64,000 nt of DNA, from positions 1,240,001-1,304,000 of the forward strand of contig NZ_CP151842.1 of assembly GCF_038452265.1 (NCBI RefSeq), given 5' to 3'. Position numbers and translations under genes: made by a program. Under the pieces are notes generated by a model that was not told the origin of the DNA, made no database searches, and worked only from the letters and a program-made list of their open reading frames with translations. This DNA is from Vibrio diazotrophicus (GTDB lineage Bacteria > Pseudomonadota > Gammaproteobacteria > Enterobacterales > Vibrionaceae). Position 1 is the stretch's first letter, and every line of letters starts with the position of its first letter. Below, piece after piece: positions 62,576-64,000 of this stretch.

Positions 62576-63604
62576 CTAATTGTTAACTTTATTTAGGATG
62601 GTTTTGAGAGCGCCATTTAAACGCTTCATCTCTTCGTCGCTACCTTTCATATCTGGATGGTAGATCTTGGATAACTGCTTATAGCGAACCTTAATAGCTT
62701 TCTCATCAGGTACTTGACTCGGGTGATAGCCAAACACTGCGCAGGCGAGTTGAAACTTCTGATCTTGATTTGTGTTCGCTTGGTTTTTTTGTGACCGCTT
62801 TAATTCCTGATAAAGAACTTCAAGTTGCCTTTTTTGCTTCTTAATCACGGCGATATTGTCGGCTAGCTTTTGCTCTAGCTTTTGCTCTAGCTGTTGTTGC
62901 TCTGTTAACTGGTCTGACGCATCTGCCTCATGCTTTTGTCTTTTTTGGCGCTGATTGAGTGAGGTAACAAGCATTAGTAGAGCAATCGACGCCAGTATCA
63001 CGACATAAACCCAATTCAGTTTATCTAAGTCTAAACGGGAAGGCGTAGGAAGTGTTTCTTGCTGAGAATTTGCTTCGTTGTCGAGCTGATCAATCGCAGA
63101 TACCTGTTTTGCTCTTTGCTGGTTGAACTTATCTTCCAATATTTGACTGTATGCTTGCTCGGCTTCAGGAAGTGATTCGGCGGCTGTACGAAACCAAATC
63201 TCTGCCATCTGTTGTGACGTCGGGGAGTTCTTTATAGCCTGATACTGCTTGCCTAACTCAAATTGCGCCTTAGCGTTCCCTTGCGTAGCCAGTTTGGTTA
63301 GCCAGTAGATGCCTTCAGCAGTATTGATTTCAGTGCCTTGCCCTCGTATATACATTTTAGCCAGTTGATGCATTGCTTGAGGCTGATTTCTTTCAGAGGA
63401 TTGTTGAAACCAGTAAAAGGCTTCGCTTAGATTTTGAGGAATTCCGTCACCAGATTGGTAGCGAAGGGCTAACTGATATTGTGCCACCGCATCGTTATTG
63501 CTGGCTTTACTCAATAACTCAGCTATTTGAGGATCCGAGGATGTATCTGCATACGAGGAGAAAGCCCAGCAGAGAGAAACAAGCCCTATTAGCAATCGAT
63601 TCAA
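62576..63604 (-). CDS. Sel1-repeat protein with cytoplasmic J domain
   Basis: A 342-residue protein: signal peptide to A19; Sel1-like helical repeats (about 38-145, such as AQYQLALRYQSGDGIPQ and AMHQLAKMYIRGQG); linker; membrane helix (about 198-215); charged coiled coil (about 225-275); and a C-terminal J domain with HPD at 316-318 (YHPD). The repeats would be periplasmic and the J domain cytoplasmic, where it could stimulate DnaK. A short direct repeat (QLEQKLEQKLA) occurs in the coiled coil. I know of no characterised protein with this exact order. ATG 63604 lies near AAGG. Confidence 0.82.
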   Translation of the reverse strand: MNRLLIGLVSLCWAFSSYADTSSDPQIAELLSKASNNDAVAQYQLALRYQSGDGIPQNLSEAFYWFQQSSERNQPQAMHQLAKMYIRGQGTEINTAEGIYWLTKLATQGNAKAQFELGKQYQAIKNSPTSQQMAEIWFRTAAESLPEAEQAYSQILEDKFNQQRAKQVSAIDQLDNEANSQQETLPTPSRLDLDKLNWVYVVILASIALLMLVTSLNQRQKRQKHEADASDQLTEQQQLEQKLEQKLADNIAVIKKQKRQLEVLYQELKRSQKNQANTNQDQKFQLACAVFGYHPSQVPDEKAIKVRYKQLSKIYHPDMKGSDEEMKRLNGALKTILNKVNN

Positions 63605-63633
63605 GATGACCTTCCGTGTTCTACTTCAGAGAA

Positions 63634-63760
63634 TATACTCTTCCTACTTGAAGCTGCAGCTGTGTTGCCTACGTTCGTTCACCCCAATCACATAATTTAT
63701 CTATGCTCATGGGGATTCACTCACTTGTCGCCTACCTGCAACTCCAAGTAGTTTGAGTAA
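63634..63760. repeat. ERIC-like repeat
   Basis: About 127 bases with inverted ends (TATACTC...GAGTA, and CTACTTGAAGCTGCAG facing CTGCAACTCCAAGTAG). The centre, CGTTCACCCCAATCAC then ATGGGGATTCAC, matches the ERIC core, to which the ERIC PCR primers anneal. Its size and intergenic position fit an ERIC element. Confidence 0.8.
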
Positions 63761-63787
63761 AATCCCAGCCTTAAAGCTGGGATTTAA
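63760..63787. terminator. Hairpin beside the ERIC element
   Basis: AAATCCCAGC / GCTGGGATTT with loop CTTAA, possibly a terminator for the OmpA-like gene or for read-through. Confidence 0.6.
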
Positions 63788-63824
63788 ACTAAGTCTATCT
63801 TAACGCTAGTCGTTGACGAGTTAA

Positions 63825-63862
63825 ACGGAGTTATCTTTTAAAGCCAATCAAACTCCGTTTTC
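63825..63862. terminator. Weak hairpin before the OmpA-like gene end
   Basis: AACGGAGTT / AACTCCGTT separated by 18 bases, with TTTT on the plus strand; its role is unclear. Confidence 0.4.
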
Positions 63863-63889
63863 TGCTACTTCAGCGTCTTTCTCGATGGC

Positions 63890-64000
63890 TTATTTCAACG
63901 GTAGAATTTGGATCTCTACACGGCGGTTACATGAACGACCTTGCGTAGTGCTGTTTGAACAAAGCGGGTAGCGTTCGCCATTTCCGCGAGCAATTGCACG
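63890..64000 (-). CDS. C-terminal fragment of an OmpA-family protein (5' truncated by window edge)
   Basis: The frame entering from the right edge encodes 36 residues ending at TAA 63890-63892. GNGERYPLCSNSTTQGRSCNRRVEIQI is the end of an OmpA-like peptidoglycan-binding domain, in which NRRVE contains the conserved Arg that binds diaminopimelate. The full protein is probably an outer-membrane porin or lipoprotein, but only the tail is seen. Confidence 0.82.
   Translation of the reverse strand, partial: RAIARGNGERYPLCSNSTTQGRSCNRRVEIQILPLK

Overview
The window is chromosomal DNA from a Vibrio-type gammaproteobacterium. The evidence is a FabV enoyl reductase directly after fadE, PanP instead of PanD for beta-alanine, a TfoX competence regulator with a self-sequestering leader, the type II secretion pilotin AspS beside metE, trpG and trpD as separate genes with a fused trpCF, and an ERIC-like repeat. 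Most genes are core housekeeping genes in an order I recall from Vibrio cholerae chromosome 1. No prophage, CRISPR array, tRNA or rRNA was seen.

Layout. 1-3.9 kb: end of a probable TetR regulator, fadE, fabV. 3.9-8.6 kb: ybjL transporter, grxA, an iron-type alcohol dehydrogenase and hexR. 8.8-13.1 kb: panP, a small exported protein, lysO and an HDOD gene. 13.1-17.3 kb: tfoX with its control leader, an outer-membrane protein, and a response regulator/histidine kinase pair. 17.5-23.6 kb: a DUF945 gene, serC, ygiQ, a membrane protein and a DUF4250 gene. 23.6-29.1 kb: divergent metR/metE with MetJ boxes, then aspS, yciI, yciA, yciB. 29.2-30.5 kb: a dicarboxylate/amino-acid symporter.

30.7-38 kb is a complete trp operon on the minus strand: TrpR operator, trpL leader peptide with four Trp codons, attenuator, trpE-G-D-CF-B-A and an AU-rich terminator. 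It is followed divergently by rnm (yciV), yciO and rluB. A 0.4-kb decayed IS200/IS605-like element lies between rluB and cydC. Then come cydC, cydD and trxB (minus), an ACT-domain gene, and a two-gene unit pairing a 2-oxoglutarate/iron dioxygenase with a PLP enzyme. 48.8-57.8 kb: a DUF2797 gene, sanA, a DUF3392 gene, maeA, an HrpB-like helicase, a small unknown gene, purC (PurR box) and a LexA-controlled sulA-like gene. 58.2-64 kb: two tandem CdgH-like sensory diguanylate cyclases, a small zinc-ribbon protein, a Sel1/J-domain membrane protein, an ERIC element and the 3' end of an OmpA-like gene.

The points most worth a second look are the hairpin burying the tfoX ribosome binding site, the histidine kinase with a degenerate receiver domain homologous to its partner regulator, the dioxygenase/PLP pair whose PLP enzyme lacks the desulfurase cysteine, the paired diguanylate cyclases without a product-inhibition site, and the IS200-derived remnant that keeps both end hairpins. 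All functional statements are inferred from sequence and family knowledge; no database search was run.
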